This document shows positions 32,644 through 42,184 of a stretch of DNA of 64,000 nt, piece after piece (position 1 is the stretch's first letter; every line of letters starts with the position of its first letter). The DNA is from Methanofollis liminatans DSM 4140 (GTDB lineage Archaea > Halobacteriota > Methanomicrobia > Methanomicrobiales > Methanofollaceae): the NCBI RefSeq assembly GCF_000275865.1, contig NZ_CM001555.1:1-64000 (forward strand), in the 5' to 3' direction. A program made the position numbers and the translations under genes. The notes under the pieces are model-generated. The model was not told the origin of the DNA. It made no database searches and saw nothing but the letters and a program-made list of their open reading frames with translations.

Positions 32644-33560
32644 CAGACCAGCACCGTCGTGATCAGCGGAATAGTCACGAGCGAGCAGATCGTCGAGACA
32701 AAGACGACCTGCGACGCCAGCCGCGCGTCGGCACCGTATTCCTCCGCGAAGATCGAGGTGTTTGCGGCGGCCGGCATCGCGGCCAGGGTGATCAGCACGC
32801 CGAAGATCAGGGGGTCAGCGACAAAAGGGTGAAGAAGGAACCAGAACACCACCGGAACCAGGAGGAGGCGGACGAAACTCGCAAGCGCCGTCCGCCAGTT
32901 CCCGATCATCTCGCCGGCAGGGAAAGTGGCGAGCAGCGCCCCGACGATGATCATCGCAAGGGGCGTGGTGACGTTCCCCAGGATCTCGATCGAGTCGATG
33001 AAGGGCGAGGGGATCTCCACCGATCCAAGGAAGAGAAGAAACCCGATCACCGAGGCCACGATGCCGGGGTTGAGCAGCATCCGCGGGTCGAACCCCTCGC
33101 TCCGCCCCCTGGTCATCATGGCGATGCCCACCGAGAAGACGAGGATGTTGAAGACCAGATTGAAGATGGCGACAAAGAAGAGCGCATCGCTCCCGTAGAT
33201 GGCGCCAATGAGGGGGAAACCCATAAACCCGACATTGCCGAAGACGACGGCGAACAGGTACACCCCCTGTTCGCGTGGCGATCTGGAGAGTGTCCGTGAA
33301 ACAAGCCAGGCAAAGAAGAAAGAAAAAATATAGAGAATGCCGGTGAGGATCAGCAACTCCCCGGTTTCAGCGAGGCGGGTCGAAGAGAAAGGCACCTGCA
33401 TGGAGGCGACGATCAGGGCCGGAATGGTGACGTTGATGAGGAACCCCGAGATTTTCCTGGTCGAGTGCCGGTCCAGGATGCCGGCGGCAAGGGCGATATA
33501 GCCGGCGGCGATGAGCAGGACCAGAATAAAGATCTGGTCGGCCACGGTCAAAAACTCCAT
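32643..33560 (-). CDS. Auxin efflux carrier (AEC) family membrane transporter
   Basis: 305 residues with about ten membrane helices in two groups. V-T-I-P-A-L-I-V-A-S-M near 42, F-G-N-V-G-F-M-G-F-P near 112-121 and, in the second half, A-N-T-S-I-F-A near 272 are conserved family positions. AEC carriers in prokaryotes move organic acids such as malate. The ATG at 33560 (M-E-F-L-T-V-A-D) follows GGGATG; in-frame ATGs at 33566 and 33575 are possible. No physiological link to the coenzyme M genes is evident. Confidence 0.82.
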   Translation of the reverse strand: MEFLTVADQIFILVLLIAAGYIALAAGILDRHSTRKISGFLINVTIPALIVASMQVPFSSTRLAETGELLILTGILYIFSFFFAWLVSRTLSRSPREQGVYLFAVVFGNVGFMGFPLIGAIYGSDALFFVAIFNLVFNILVFSVGIAMMTRGRSEGFDPRMLLNPGIVASVIGFLLFLGSVEIPSPFIDSIEILGNVTTPLAMIIVGALLATFPAGEMIGNWRTALASFVRLLLVPVVFWFLLHPFVADPLIFGVLITLAAMPAAANTSIFAEEYGADARLASQVVFVSTICSLVTIPLITTVLV

Positions 33561-34008
33561 CAGCATCCCGTCCATCCAGCACAACCCCGTCTGTCCTCAA
33601 AGATGAGCCCTCATCACCCATTACCCTTCTGCCTGCAGAGAGGAGGGGCCAGGAGCGTTCTCCTCTCCAGAACAGGAGGTGAGAGAACCCGGGAAAACTC
33701 CTCACATGAACCGTACAGGACGATGCACAGGGTGAAAAAAATACAAAATATTTGCAGCGAATGGATCAGAGCGATCAGAGCAGAAACGTTGGATTAATCA
33801 AATAAGAGCGTTAAAACATCGCATCAGCACACAAATGAGAGATTGTCTAAAAAAGCAGCAGGTAGAGGCGAACAAGGAGTGGTAGAATCTAGATCCTGAA
33901 AATTTCAACCGTTATCGCCATTGATCGGAATATAATATGATATTATTTATATTATTAATGATTTAATCCCAATGCGGCTCCAGAACCGATTTTTAGATTC
34001 AATATCGT

Positions 34009-34023
34009 GCAAATATTTATATA
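34009..34023 (+). promoter_or_regulatory. BRE/TATA core of the glycan-cluster promoter
   Basis: GCAAATATTTATATA. The identical 15 bases occur on the minus strand at 47107-47121 upstream of the nucleotide-sugar dehydrogenase gene, so the two units may share regulation. Confidence 0.6.
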
Positions 34024-34105
34024 CAAGATAGTCGATTAGGGTTCAGGCTCTACACCTTACGGCTGAGATCGTCCGGGGGGGACAGATCATGCTGATGAGC
34101 AGAGG

Positions 34106-34146
34106 CAGCAGTTCGCGCCTTATGAGGAAAGTAAGGACTTCTGCTG
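34106..34146 (+). promoter_or_regulatory. Nested stem-loop in the leader of the first glycosyltransferase mRNA
   Basis: Outer stem CAGCAG (34106-34111) with CTGCTG (34141-34146); inner stem CCTTA (34118-34122) with TAAGG (34132-34136) around a 9-base loop. Could be a cis-acting RNA element; not matched to a known riboswitch class by eye. Confidence 0.35.
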
Positions 34147-34264
34147 TCGGAATATGGTTTCATGCGTAGATATACCGCAGGAAAACCCTATCATAGCGCA
34201 TCATCCGCCAGTACCCCCGGAAAATCGTCAAATCATTGATTGGTATCATGTCGGGGGATCACGA

Positions 34265-35239
34265 ATGATGAAAACAGAAGCGACAATACAGTTTCATAGG
34301 GACAGCATACCCATAGACCTGGCGACCTACAAATCATCTGCCTGGGAGGGCCCAAAACGTACGCTTGCGGCGATTCCCTGCTACAACGAGGCAGTCACCA
34401 TCGGGTCGATCATACTGAAAGCCCGGAAATATGTCGACGAAGTCCTTGTGGTCGATGACGGTTCCTCCGACGACACCGCCGAGATCACCAGAGCCGCCGG
34501 TGCAGTTGTCGTCTCGCACGAGAAAAACCAGGGCTATGGGGCGGCGCTCAAGTCCTGTTTCCAGTACGCAAAGGATCACAACATCGACCAGATGGTGATC
34601 CTGGACGGTGACGGCCAGCATGATCCCGCCATGATACCCGGGTTCCTCGCCTCTCTTGCCGAGGAGAACGCAGACATCGTCATCGGTTCCCGTTTCATGC
34701 AAAAGAGCCAGAACATACCGGGCTACCGCGTTCTGGGAATGAAAATCCTCGATCATGCCACGGCAATGGCCGGGAGCACCGGGGTGACCGACTCACAGAG
34801 CGGCTACCGGGCGTACAGCCGCAGCGCGATCGAACGGATCAGGATCACCGGGGGCGACATGAGCGCCGGATCGGAGATCCTGACACAGATGGCTGAGAAA
34901 GGCCTGAAAAGCGTGGAGATCCCGATCACCGTCAGATATGATCTCGAAAACACCTCTTCACAGAACCCGGTCGTGCACGGCATCGGCGTGCTCACCAACC
35001 TGATGGGAATTATCTGTTACAAACAGCCGATGCTCACGTTCTGCCTCTTCGGGCTCATACTTGCAGGCGCCGGCATCGCTGTGGGAGCGTGGGCATACTC
35101 GACCTATTCGGCGACCCTGATATTCCCCTATCTGCAGTCGGTGCTGAGCGTATTTTTGAGCATCACCGGGCTGCTCCTGATCACCTCAGGGCTCACCATC
35201 AATACGCTCGTCCAGATGATCAGGGCAAAGGAGTCATGA
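34265..35239 (+). CDS. Family 2 glycosyltransferase with two C-terminal membrane helices (DPM1/GtrB-like)
   Basis: 324 residues. GT-A motifs: L-A-A-I-P-C-Y-N-E-A near 33-42, V-V-D-D-G-S-S-D-D-T near 63-72, K-N-Q-G-Y-G-A-A-L-K near 90-99, and the metal-binding L-D-G-D-G-Q-H-D near 116-123. Two membrane helices follow near 255-315. This layout fits enzymes that charge polyprenyl (dolichyl) phosphate with a sugar at the membrane. The start at 34265 follows GGGGGATC; an in-frame ATG at 34154 would add 37 residues without family character. First gene after the long leader and conserved TATA core, so it probably opens the glycan locus. Confidence 0.85.
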   Translation: MMKTEATIQFHRDSIPIDLATYKSSAWEGPKRTLAAIPCYNEAVTIGSIILKARKYVDEVLVVDDGSSDDTAEITRAAGAVVVSHEKNQGYGAALKSCFQYAKDHNIDQMVILDGDGQHDPAMIPGFLASLAEENADIVIGSRFMQKSQNIPGYRVLGMKILDHATAMAGSTGVTDSQSGYRAYSRSAIERIRITGGDMSAGSEILTQMAEKGLKSVEIPITVRYDLENTSSQNPVVHGIGVLTNLMGIICYKQPMLTFCLFGLILAGAGIAVGAWAYSTYSATLIFPYLQSVLSVFLSITGLLLITSGLTINTLVQMIRAKES

Positions 35240-35290
35240 TCTCTTTTTGAAAGCGGCTCTGTGACCGGAAGAAAAGAGGGGGGGAAATAC

Positions 35291-36466
35291 ATGGAGATAT
35301 TACGGGTTGCAAGCGACCTCTATCCATACATAACAGGAGGAAATGCGATTCATGCCCATGAGATGTCTGCAATGCAGGCTGAAATGGGACACCGGGTGAC
35401 GGTATTCACCCTGCCGCCGCGCCAGATGACGGCACCGGAGCCGGCCGAAGGCTACGTGCGTGTCGAGTACCCCGTCTCCTTCAGGGTGCTGGGCAACTCA
35501 TTCAACCCGCGGCTCCTCGTCGAACTGATGAGGGGGAGAAACCATTACGACATTATCCATGCGCATTCGCACCTGTATTTATCCACCAACTTCTGTGCGG
35601 CCGTCAAAAAGTTCGGGTCCGCCCCGCTGATCATCACAAATCACGGCATTATGTCCAGCAGCGCACCCGAATGGGTGAACAACGGCTACATGAGAACGCT
35701 CGGGCGGGCAACCCTCAATGCCGCCGACCGGATCATCTGCTATACCCCGCTTGAGAAGCAGAGGTTCGTCGATGAGTTCGGCATAGACCAGGATAAGATC
35801 GAGTTGATCCCGAACGGGATCGATCCCGGGATGTTCTCTCCGGCGCCGCACCCGGCCGGCGACGAACGGACGGTCCTCTTTGTCGGACGCCTGGTTCCCG
35901 GAAAGGGGGCTCATTTTCTCATCGAAGCGGCGCATATCCTGAGAGAGCGCTACCCGGATCTGAAGTTCGTGCTGGTGGGGGACGGCCCGGGAAAACCTGA
36001 GATAGAAAACCTGATCGCACGCTACGGGCTGCAGGAGAGCGTTTCGCTCAGAGATTTCTCCCGGTACGATGAGATGCCCGAGATCTACCGGCGATCGTCC
36101 ATATTCGTCCTGCCGAGCCTGTACGAAGGTGTGCCAAGGACGATGCTCGAAGCGATGTCCTGCGGGCTTCCGGTCATCATCTCGGATTTCCCTCACCTGA
36201 AAGATATCGTCCAGAACGCCGGTCTGATGTTCCCGAAGGGAGACGTCCGGGCCCTCGTCGACGCGGTGGCAACAGTCCTCGAAGACGAGAACATGGCAAG
36301 AGATTTCGGCAGAAACGGCAGGTACAAGGTCATTAACAACTATTCCTGGAGAAAAACCGTCGAGTTGACCTGCAAACTCTACGAAGACACCCTCGAGTCG
36401 ATAAACCTGAGGAGAAGAAGGAAGTTGCCGGGAATCTTCGGGTACCACGTTCCTGAACACGAATGA
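35291..36466 (+). CDS. Family 4 glycosyltransferase
   Basis: 391 residues, GT-B fold. The N-terminal half has D-L-Y-P-Y-I-T-G-G-N-A-I-H and H-S-H-L-Y-L near 100; the C-terminal half has V-G-R-L-V-P-G-K-G near 199-207 and the donor-binding E-G-V-P-R-T-M-L-E-A-M-S-C-G-L-P-V-I near 280, with the two Glu of the E-x7-E motif. Such enzymes retain the anomeric configuration and move sugars from a nucleotide donor onto a lipid-linked acceptor on the cytoplasmic face. ATG at 35291 follows a G7 run; a GTG at 35261 is less likely. Donor and acceptor unknown. Confidence 0.85.
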   Translation: MEILRVASDLYPYITGGNAIHAHEMSAMQAEMGHRVTVFTLPPRQMTAPEPAEGYVRVEYPVSFRVLGNSFNPRLLVELMRGRNHYDIIHAHSHLYLSTNFCAAVKKFGSAPLIITNHGIMSSSAPEWVNNGYMRTLGRATLNAADRIICYTPLEKQRFVDEFGIDQDKIELIPNGIDPGMFSPAPHPAGDERTVLFVGRLVPGKGAHFLIEAAHILRERYPDLKFVLVGDGPGKPEIENLIARYGLQESVSLRDFSRYDEMPEIYRRSSIFVLPSLYEGVPRTMLEAMSCGLPVIISDFPHLKDIVQNAGLMFPKGDVRALVDAVATVLEDENMARDFGRNGRYKVINNYSWRKTVELTCKLYEDTLESINLRRRRKLPGIFGYHVPEHE

Positions 36467-36509
36467 CAGAACCGCTCCTGTCGGTTCATCCTATCCGGAG
36501 GTTGCAGAG

Positions 36510-37697
36510 ATGAGAATCGGATATTTCACCCAGACCTTCCCGTACAAAAACCTTGAGACCGGGGACCTGACAGAGCCTTATATCGGGGGCGGCGTCGAGA
36601 TGGTGGCCTACCATCTGGCCCGCCAGATGGCGGCACGGGGGCACGAGATCTCGATCTTCACCACCGCCATCGGGCCCGATACGGTCGTCGAGGACTACCC
36701 CGGCATCACCGTCATTCGGTACGGCAGGCGTTTTTCAATCGGGCACAGTCCATTCTCCCCGGAAATCCTTTACAGGCCGTTTTTTTCAGGGGAGCGACCC
36801 GACATCGTCCACGCACATATGGGCAACCATCCTGCACCCCTGATCGGATGCCTCTATGCCGGGAGAGAGACGCCGTTTGTCGTCACCTATCACGGGGATT
36901 ACTCGAGTGGTTTTGGCGGTCCAGGCCGCCGCCTCGGCGTGTACCTGCAGAACGCATTCCTCTGTAAAAAACTGCTCGCCAGGGCCGACACGATCATCGC
37001 CCTTTCAAAGGAGCAGTCAGGCCAGTCCGATTACCTCAGGGATTTCCACAGCAAGATCAGACATATCCCGAACGGTGTCGCCATCGAGGATTTCTGTACG
37101 CCGTACTCGAAGGCTGAATGCATAAGGCGGCTTGGACTCCCGGAAACAGGCAGGATCGTCCTTTTTGTCGGAGGCCTGACACCGGTGAAAGCACCTGACG
37201 TGCTGATCAAGGCGATGAAGCATGTCGTTGAGGAGTTCCCCGACGCATACCTGGTCTTCGTCGGCGACGGTCAGATGAAAGGAGAACTCGTCAGGCTATG
37301 CCGGAGTTCCGGCGTCGAGGACCGTGTCAGGTTTGCGGGGTTCGTCACCGAAGAGGAGAAGACCCTCTATTATAATGCAGCCGAGATATTTGTTCTTCCG
37401 TCTGTGCTGACCTCGGAGTCGTTCGGCATCGTTCTGCTCGAAGCGTCGGCCGCATCCCTCCCTCTCGTCGTGAGCGATCTCGAATGTTTCAGGGCGATCG
37501 TTGAAGAAGGATATAACGGGGTGTGCGCACATTGCGGTGACCCGGCAGATCTTGCCGATCGGATCCTCTCTCTCCTGAAAAACGATGAGGTGCGCGATCG
37601 CATGGGAAAAAACGCAAGGAAAAAAGCAGAGGCGTTCCGCTGGGAGAAAGTTGCGGAGATGACAGAGGATGTTTATGCAGGACTCATCGGCGGGTGA
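36510..37697 (+). CDS. Family 4 glycosyltransferase
   Basis: 395 residues, GT-B fold. I-G-G-G-V-E-M-V-A-Y-H-L-A-R near 26-39 forms the N-terminal glycine loop; V-T-Y-H-G-D-Y near 128; V-G-G-L-T-P-V-K-A-P-D-V near 222-233 and E-S-F-G-I-V-L-L-E-A-S-A near 304 (E-x7-E) in the donor domain. 43 bases after the preceding GT4 and overlapping the next GT4, so one transcription unit. The substrate cannot be told from sequence. Confidence 0.85.
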   Translation: MRIGYFTQTFPYKNLETGDLTEPYIGGGVEMVAYHLARQMAARGHEISIFTTAIGPDTVVEDYPGITVIRYGRRFSIGHSPFSPEILYRPFFSGERPDIVHAHMGNHPAPLIGCLYAGRETPFVVTYHGDYSSGFGGPGRRLGVYLQNAFLCKKLLARADTIIALSKEQSGQSDYLRDFHSKIRHIPNGVAIEDFCTPYSKAECIRRLGLPETGRIVLFVGGLTPVKAPDVLIKAMKHVVEEFPDAYLVFVGDGQMKGELVRLCRSSGVEDRVRFAGFVTEEEKTLYYNAAEIFVLPSVLTSESFGIVLLEASAASLPLVVSDLECFRAIVEEGYNGVCAHCGDPADLADRILSLLKNDEVRDRMGKNARKKAEAFRWEKVAEMTEDVYAGLIGG

Positions 37698-38826
37698 AGC
37701 AGGGAGCCGCACCATCGGTGTCCTCACCTTCCCGATCGCACAGGCCGGCACCATTCCGCTCTCGCACCTCATGGAGATCACCTGCTCCCTCTCAGGGGGT
37801 CGGCCCTCCCTGATCACCGGCAACGACGGCTACATCGCATTTTCCAGCGACGAACGGTTCAGAACCTTCGGTATATCCCACGAGGAAGCGAAAAGCCCGA
37901 TTGCAAGGGCGATCAGGTTTCTGGCGACCCAGGTGAAGATCTCGCGCAAGGTTGTGCAGATCAGGGACGTGGACGTATGGATCTTCTTTATCGGCGGCGA
38001 TCTCCTCCTGCTGCCGATGCTGACCGCACGAATCCTCCGCAAAAAGGTGCTCCTCATGTTTGCGGGGTCGGCGATCGAAAAGTCCCGGAGTTCGGGGGGC
38101 AGGTTCGGGCATACGATCAGGGCGCTGACCTGCCTCACATCGACGCTGGCCACCGGGGTCGTCCTGTACGCCCACGGCCTCGTCGAGGAATACCACCTGG
38201 AGCCTTTTGAGGCAAAGGTGCATATCGCCCATGAGCATTATATCGACTTCGGGAGGTTTCACCTGGAAAAAAGTATGGATGGGCGCGAACCGCTGATCGC
38301 GTTCATCGGAAGGTTCAGCGAGGAGAAGGGGGTGAGAAATTTCGTTCAGGCCGTGCCGTCAATTCTGGAAGCACTCCCTGAGGCCAGGATCCTGATCGGG
38401 GGGAGCGGCCCTCTCGAGGGCGAACTTCAACAGCAGATCGCTGCCATGAACATTCAGGATCGGGTGCGGATCGAGGGATGGATCCCGCATGAGAAACTTC
38501 CGGAATATTTAAACAGGATCAGGCTGATCACTCTGCCATCCTATACCGAAGGGCTCCCCAACCTGATGCTTGAAGCGATGGCGTGCGGAACGCCGGTCGT
38601 TGCCCATGCCGTGGGTGTGATACCCGAGATCGTACAGGACGGCCGGACCGGTTTTATCATGAACGACAACTCCCCCGCTTGTATCGCCCTGAACGTAATC
38701 AGGGCGTTTCGCCATCCAGACCTCGAAACAATCGCAGCACAGGGCATGCATCACGTAGAAAAGGAGTTCGGTTTCGAAGCCGCAGTCCAGAAATGCTCCA
38801 TGGCCCTGAAGCGGATGTGCGGGTGA
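37675..38826 (+). CDS. Family 4 glycosyltransferase
   Basis: 383 residues. The donor domain is clear: I-G-R-F-S-E-E-K-G-V-R near 205, G-G-S-G-P-L-E near 241, and E-G-L-P-N-L-M-L-E-A-M-A-C-G near 290 (E-x7-E). The N-terminal acceptor domain is more divergent (G-V-L-T-F-P-I-A-Q-A-G-T-I-P). It overlaps the preceding gene by 23 bases. The ATG at 37675 has GAGG at 6 bases; ATG at 37669 adds two residues. The 3' side is followed by a membrane protein whose own start is unclear. Confidence 0.82.
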   Translation: MQDSSAGEAGSRTIGVLTFPIAQAGTIPLSHLMEITCSLSGGRPSLITGNDGYIAFSSDERFRTFGISHEEAKSPIARAIRFLATQVKISRKVVQIRDVDVWIFFIGGDLLLLPMLTARILRKKVLLMFAGSAIEKSRSSGGRFGHTIRALTCLTSTLATGVVLYAHGLVEEYHLEPFEAKVHIAHEHYIDFGRFHLEKSMDGREPLIAFIGRFSEEKGVRNFVQAVPSILEALPEARILIGGSGPLEGELQQQIAAMNIQDRVRIEGWIPHEKLPEYLNRIRLITLPSYTEGLPNLMLEAMACGTPVVAHAVGVIPEIVQDGRTGFIMNDNSPACIALNVIRAFRHPDLETIAAQGMHHVEKEFGFEAAVQKCSMALKRMCG

Positions 38827-38914
38827 TATCACGGCGCTCGATCTCTCTCGATTCATCAATCATGTTGACCGGAACCTGGCGATCCTTGGCGTCGCCGGCT
38901 CGATCCTTCTCATC

Positions 38915-40705
38915 GTGTACGTCATGGAGAACATCGGCAGGGTGATTTACGGCCTGGTCGGCGTATTCACCCTTATATCCTGCCTGATATGGCTGGTGAT
39001 CAGAAAGCGCGCCGTCCTGCCCGTGCACCTGGAGGAGCACCGCCAGCCTTTGATCGTCCTGTTCTCCCTCTTCTCGATCCTTCTGGCGGCAAGCATCCTG
39101 GTCCTGCATTTCAGGCCTGAACTCTATGAAAGACCATTCCTCTATTTCATAATAACCGCGGCGATCGCCGGCATCATCGCCCTTGAAGCGCTCATCGCCC
39201 CGGAACGATATACGGCTCCGATACTGATCCAGACTGTTCTCCTGGGCCTGAGCATCGCATGGTCGCAGATCCTGATCTTTCCCGGCCTTCTGGGCGTCGA
39301 TCCCTGGTTCCACCGGTATTTTACCCTGGATCTGATCGGATCGGCGTCCATACCCGCGGGGTTCAGTTACTCAAGCCTGCCGGTCTTCCACCTGATCGTC
39401 GGGACAAACGCCATCCTCACCGCCACAGACTACAAGATCGCGACGATGCTCTCTGTCGGGCTCGGACAGATCATCTGCATACCGCTTTTTCTCTTTCTTC
39501 TCGGCAAATTCCTTTTCTCCAGCAGTAAAGTAGGGTTGATGGCGGCACTGCTGGCGACACTTGCGAACCACCAGATTTACATGAGTTACTGGTCCATCCC
39601 GAACGGTCTCGCCGCGATATACATCCTGGCCATTCTGTTCCTGCTCTTCAAGACGCGGATGGAACAGTCGAAAGTTCCCTACCTTCTTTCGATCGTGGCA
39701 ATGGTCCCCCTGATCCTCACGCATACGATCGGGGCGCTCGGGCTGGTGATCCTGCTGCTGCTCGGGGAGGGATTGTACTATCTCTATAACATGATCAGAC
39801 CGGAGGACCGAGGCCCCGTATTTTTGCGCATCGCATGTGCATTTACTATAGGGATGTTCTCCTGGTGGATGTACGCCTCAAAAACATTCGGCACCCTCGT
39901 AAAACTTCTCGAGTGGGGATTTAACAGGGATATTTTTGTCGGTGAGATCAGCGTGACAACGAATGTCGCCATAGTCCCGCTCTCAGAACAGATCTTCAAT
40001 AATATCGGGCTTTTCCTCTTTTTCGCCCTTTCTTTCATCGGTATCTTCTATATTCTCTCAAGAAAAAGCCATCACGTCTGGATATTTGCCTTTATCGCGC
40101 TCACGCCACTCTTCATAGGTTTTATCTCCCTTGTATCAGGCCATTCGGTAATCGAGCACAGGTGGTGGTATCTCTCCCAGATCCTGCTCGCCATTCCTCT
40201 CGCTGTATCAGTGCTGCTGGTGGCGGCCGGGACTGAGAAGAAGGGAACGGGGACCGTCGGGAAAACCCTCATGTTCACACTGATCTGCGGACTGGCGTTT
40301 TTGATGATACTGAGCCCACCTGCAAACGTGGACAACAACCTGTTCTCTCCGAACAGCGCCACAAGGGCAGCGTTCACGGATCCAGAACTTCAATCGACGA
40401 TGACAATCATCGGTATGGCAGATGGAAGGATCGGCACGGATTTCTACTGGAACAGTATCTGCTCGCTTCTTCTTGACGCCCGAACCATCTCGATCGACAG
40501 TGCGCTGCAGAACAGCAATTTCATCGGGACCGGTCTGCACCTGATACTCATCAGGGATTACATTGTCCACGAACCATTCACCCTTTATAAGTATCCCTAT
40601 CGGATCACCTATGATCCCGACCCCAGGCTGGGTCAGCAGGGTTTCGACACGGTCTATGACTCCCGTTCGGTCCGGCTGTACCATTCAGAAACATCCGGAT
40701 CCTGA
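38915..40705 (+). CDS. Polytopic membrane protein, probable glycosyltransferase or glycan-handling protein; start uncertain
   Basis: 596 residues with about 12 membrane helices. A soluble loop after helix 5 contains L-G-V-D-P-W-F-H-R-Y-F near 128-138, similar to the acidic D-x-W/H loop of oligosaccharyltransferase/ArnT-like C-class glycosyltransferases. Such enzymes use lipid-linked sugars on the outer face. The start is odd: the earliest codon in frame is a GTG at 38915, but about 30 codons upstream (from 38825) read as good protein, including a hydrophobic stretch (L-A-I-L-G-V-A-G-S-I-L-L-I-V), and lie right after the previous stop, with a GGGTGAT element at 38821-38827. A non-standard start codon or a sequence error is possible. 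The ligand specificity is unknown. Confidence 0.65.
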   Translation: MYVMENIGRVIYGLVGVFTLISCLIWLVIRKRAVLPVHLEEHRQPLIVLFSLFSILLAASILVLHFRPELYERPFLYFIITAAIAGIIALEALIAPERYTAPILIQTVLLGLSIAWSQILIFPGLLGVDPWFHRYFTLDLIGSASIPAGFSYSSLPVFHLIVGTNAILTATDYKIATMLSVGLGQIICIPLFLFLLGKFLFSSSKVGLMAALLATLANHQIYMSYWSIPNGLAAIYILAILFLLFKTRMEQSKVPYLLSIVAMVPLILTHTIGALGLVILLLLGEGLYYLYNMIRPEDRGPVFLRIACAFTIGMFSWWMYASKTFGTLVKLLEWGFNRDIFVGEISVTTNVAIVPLSEQIFNNIGLFLFFALSFIGIFYILSRKSHHVWIFAFIALTPLFIGFISLVSGHSVIEHRWWYLSQILLAIPLAVSVLLVAAGTEKKGTGTVGKTLMFTLICGLAFLMILSPPANVDNNLFSPNSATRAAFTDPELQSTMTIIGMADGRIGTDFYWNSICSLLLDARTISIDSALQNSNFIGTGLHLILIRDYIVHEPFTLYKYPYRITYDPDPRLGQQGFDTVYDSRSVRLYHSETSGS

Positions 40706-40871
40706 AACATCGATGGTTCAAGAGGGACCGGGTGTGGACTGCGAAAAGACTAACGATTTAGCCTGGACTCACCTTTGCGGGACGTACGGGTCTGAGCAGA
40801 AAGAAAAAGGCCAGAATATCATGAGTAGTTAGTCTGGAGAAGTTTGAAAGGGACAACAGAAATAGGCACCA

Positions 40872-40880
40872 TTATATATT
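40872..40880 (+). promoter_or_regulatory. TATA box before a GT4 gene
   Basis: TTATATATT is centred about 26 bases before the ATG at 40903, predicting a leaderless transcript. Confidence 0.5.
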
Positions 40881-40902
40881 AATAATAGATTATATCGGGA
40901 GC

Positions 40903-42129
40903 ATGCACCTGCACGCGTGCATGCTGCTGGGCTTTAGATATGGCAGGGCCATGAGGGTCGTCCCCCAGATCGAGATCGCCAGTTACATCACACACTTCGG
41001 GCACCAGGTTACCTGGATAATCCCCTCTGAAGAGAGCGACGAGTTCCAGGAGCGCCTGTACCAGAACATCAGGCTCTTCGTGATACCGTGCCGGTTCAAG
41101 ACTGGCGTGATGCACCCCCTATCGAAAGCGCTGTACGCCATCAGGATCGTCAGGTTCGTCCTGCAGAATGCTAAAGCAGAAAATTATTCCCTTATATTCG
41201 TCCGTGACGGTACATTCAACGGCCTCCTCGCTCTCTACCTTAAAAGGAGGCATCAGATTCCACTCGTTTTCGAGATGTCAAACCCGATAGAGCAGAGAGC
41301 GCTGATCCACAGGACCTATTCCAGGTTTCCGCATCTCAGGGCGGTCACAGGTATCATCGACAGGCATCTCACGATGCATATCCTCAGGAATGCGGACCTG
41401 GTGCTGCCGACGACAAAATGGATGGCAGATGATTTTTCCGCGAAGGGCATCGCGAGAGAGAAGATGCTGCCATACCCGAACGGCGTCGATCTCGAACGGT
41501 TTTCCAGCGGGGCCGGGGAGAGGATCAGGGCGGAGCACCGTCTCGGCGGAGAGGTGGTATTCGTATATGTCGGGACGATGGACCGGGAGCGGGACCTCAC
41601 CATCCTGATCAGGTCGTTTGCACTGCTGAAAAAACAGGTCGCTACGGCAACGCTCCTGATGGTGGGGGACGGAACCGAGAGAGAGCGGCTCGAAGAGTGC
41701 GCACGCGATCTCGGTGTTGACGGCGGGATCCTATTCACCGGGAGAGTCCGCCCGGAAGAGATCCCTGACTACATCGACGCCGCACAGATCGGGGTCTCCG
41801 TCATTCCCCCGCTGGACGTGTATAAACTCAGCTCGCCGATAAAAATGCTTGAATATATGGCGATGGGCAGGCCTGTCGTGGCGAATGAAGAGATACCCGA
41901 GCAAAAAGAGGCGGTTGATGCAAGTTGCGGCGGCGTTCTGGTGAAATACGATCCCGAATCAATCGCCGCCGGGATGCTTGCGTTGTGCGAAGACCCCGTG
42001 CGTGCAGGAGAGATGGGAGAGAGGGGAAGGGAGTGGATAGTGAAGAACAGGTCGTACGAGGCGATGGCACGCCGCCTTGAAGAGCGCTACCTGGACCTGA
42101 AGAAAGGGAGTGTGGCGTTCCCGGATTGA
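40903..42129 (+). CDS. Family 4 glycosyltransferase, probably leaderless
   Basis: 408 residues. GT-B donor domain with V-Y-V-G-T-M-D-R-E-R-D-L near 223-234, V-G-D-G-T-E near 255, and a variant nucleotide-sugar loop Y-K-L-S-S-P-I-K-M-L-E-Y-M-A-M-G-R-P-V-V near 307. In place of the first Glu of E-x7-E there is a Lys/Ser pair, as in many GT4 sub-branches. The N-terminus M-H-L-H-A-C-M is unusual; ATG at 40921 is the next choice. Separate from the upstream run by about 200 bases with its own TATA box. Confidence 0.8.
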   Translation: MHLHACMLLGFRYGRAMRVVPQIEIASYITHFGHQVTWIIPSEESDEFQERLYQNIRLFVIPCRFKTGVMHPLSKALYAIRIVRFVLQNAKAENYSLIFVRDGTFNGLLALYLKRRHQIPLVFEMSNPIEQRALIHRTYSRFPHLRAVTGIIDRHLTMHILRNADLVLPTTKWMADDFSAKGIAREKMLPYPNGVDLERFSSGAGERIRAEHRLGGEVVFVYVGTMDRERDLTILIRSFALLKKQVATATLLMVGDGTERERLEECARDLGVDGGILFTGRVRPEEIPDYIDAAQIGVSVIPPLDVYKLSSPIKMLEYMAMGRPVVANEEIPEQKEAVDASCGGVLVKYDPESIAAGMLALCEDPVRAGEMGERGREWIVKNRSYEAMARRLEERYLDLKKGSVAFPD

Positions 42130-42184
42130 GCCCGGGAGGGAAGGAAAGTTCTGGGGGGTTTGAAAGTCCTGTTCTGCAGGATCT

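Larger units (their letters stand above)
33561..34264. other. Long intergenic region with promoter and leader for the glycan cluster
   Basis: About 700 bases without a credible gene. Bases 33720-34030 are AT-rich; the best promoter core is at 34009-34023. Between the inferred transcription start near 34045 and the glycosyltransferase ATG at 34265 lies a leader of about 220 bases with a nested stem-loop at 34106-34146. Confidence 0.6.

Noticed and set aside
34062-34100. C/D-box small RNA from CTGA and TGATGA strings
   Set aside because: Boxes are in the wrong order and spacing for an archaeal C/D guide RNA.
34118-34140. GAGGAAAGT resembling the conserved region of RNase P RNA
   Set aside because: Only this short string matches; the partner conserved region and the expected helices of a 300-base RNA are missing nearby.
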